Shown in pieces: positions 5,764 to 5,910 of a stretch of DNA of 5,910 bases. Made by a program: the position numbers and the translations under genes. The stretch's first letter is position 1; every line of letters starts with the position of its first letter. The notes beneath the pieces were generated by a model. The model saw only the letters and a program-made list of their open reading frames with translations. It was not told where the DNA came from and did no database searches. The stretch lies in the NCBI GenBank assembly GCA_025937665.1, contig JAICQW010000115.1, positions 1 to 5,910 on the forward strand. Direction: 5' to 3'. Source of the DNA: Nitrososphaeraceae archaeon. GTDB taxonomy: Archaea > Thermoproteota > Nitrososphaeria > Nitrososphaerales > Nitrososphaeraceae.

Positions 5764-5790
5764 GGATGTATTTATATATATCGGACATCC
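5764..5790. promoter_or_regulatory. Shared divergent promoter: TATA element inside a GGATGT-N15-ACATCC inverted repeat
   Basis: The arms GGATGT (5764-5769) and ACATCC (5785-5790) are exact reverse complements and enclose the AT-only core at 5770-5781, which reads as a TATA box on both strands. The + start codon (A at 5803) lies about 26-28 bases to the right of the core and the - strand ATG (A at 5747) about 28-30 to the left. Both fit leaderless transcription from a single element. The ATGT...ACAT dyad is of the kind bound by PadR-family regulators, although the spacing here is larger than the 8-10 bases I recall for classical PadR sites. Autoregulation of both genes is inferred from this arrangement. 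Confidence 0.55.
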
Positions 5791-5802
5791 AATATAATAC
5801 AT

Positions 5803-5910
5803 ATGCGAGGAGTCGATGTCGATTGTTGTGATATGAGGTGACTGCTGGGATTTTTGATACTATTCTTACTTTCAAAAAAACCAATGCATGGTCAGGAGAT
5901 AGCCAGTGAA
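5803..5910 (+). pseudogene. PadR-family transcriptional regulator, 5' part only, interrupted by in-frame TGA at codon 13
   Basis: From ATG 5803 the frame reads M-R-G-V-D-V-D-C-C-D-M-R, then TGA at 5839-5841, then continues open to the window end with L-L-G-F-L-I-L-F-L-L and S-K-K-P-M-H-G-Q-E-I-A-S-E. The part after the stop is the first helix and the start of the winged helix-turn-helix of PadR proteins (the L-x-x-K-P-M-x-G-x-E-I pattern). Related archaeal regulators that I recall carry C-C-D-M-[RK]-G directly before this helix, so the TGA stands exactly where a Gly codon (GGA) is expected: a one-base G-to-T difference. Downstream restart would have to use CTG 5842/5845, TTG 5854 or ATG 5887, the last deleting the first helix. 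The start is placed by the TATA core about 26-28 bases upstream. Whether the gene is dead or the base is a sequence error cannot be told here. Confidence 0.65.

Noticed and set aside
5839..5841. TGA in the PadR frame as a selenocysteine codon
   Set aside because: The position is expected to be Gly rather than Cys, no SECIS-like hairpin is apparent, and Nitrososphaerota are not known to use selenocysteine.

Overview
The window looks like chromosomal DNA of an AT-rich archaeon, most probably a member of the Nitrososphaerota (Thaumarchaeota; ammonia-oxidiser-type). This rests on an archaeal-type ribosomal protein S11, archaeal TATA boxes placed about 22-30 nt before likely leaderless starts, a 54-residue single C2H2 zinc-finger protein, a class II tRNA-Ser without an encoded CCA, and archaeal-type glmM and thiL. 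The lineage is inferred from recalled family resemblance; no search was run.

Layout. (1) 1-1786, + strand: the 3' part of a phosphoglucosamine/phosphomannomutase gene (glmM-like), overlapped by thiL (thiamine-monophosphate kinase). (2) 1828-2235, - strand: rps11, convergent with thiL and apparently with its own promoter, not embedded in the usual archaeal rps13-rps4-rps11-rpoD cluster. (3) 2404-3575, + strand: a two-gene unit of a C2H2 zinc-finger microprotein and a rhomboid protease that carries a C-terminal domain resembling a small heat-shock protein (Hsp20/alpha-crystallin). (4) 3605-4048, - strand: an unrecognised 147-residue protein. (5) 4194-4277, + strand: tRNA-Ser(GCU) with a TATA element. 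(6) 4312-4824, - strand: a nitroreductase-family flavoprotein. (7) 4898-5453, + strand: an Af1521-like macro-domain gene whose first 65 bases contain two apparent single-base deletions. (8) 5562-5910: a divergent pair consisting of a small Cys-Cys/coiled-coil protein (- strand) and the start of a PadR-family regulator (+ strand). The PadR frame is interrupted by an in-frame TGA at codon 13. The two genes share one TATA element set inside a GGATGT-N15-ACATCC inverted repeat.

The first 4.9 kb is mostly housekeeping with clean reading frames. The last 1 kb is different: two of its three genes show lesions, so it is either decaying or contains sequence errors. The most interesting items are the rhomboid-Hsp20 fusion, the zinc-finger protein beside it, and the symmetric shared promoter of the PadR/Cys-Cys protein pair. 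No mobile element, CRISPR array or rRNA was seen. No stretch longer than 300 bases lacks a gene; the longest gap is about 168 bases (2236-2403).
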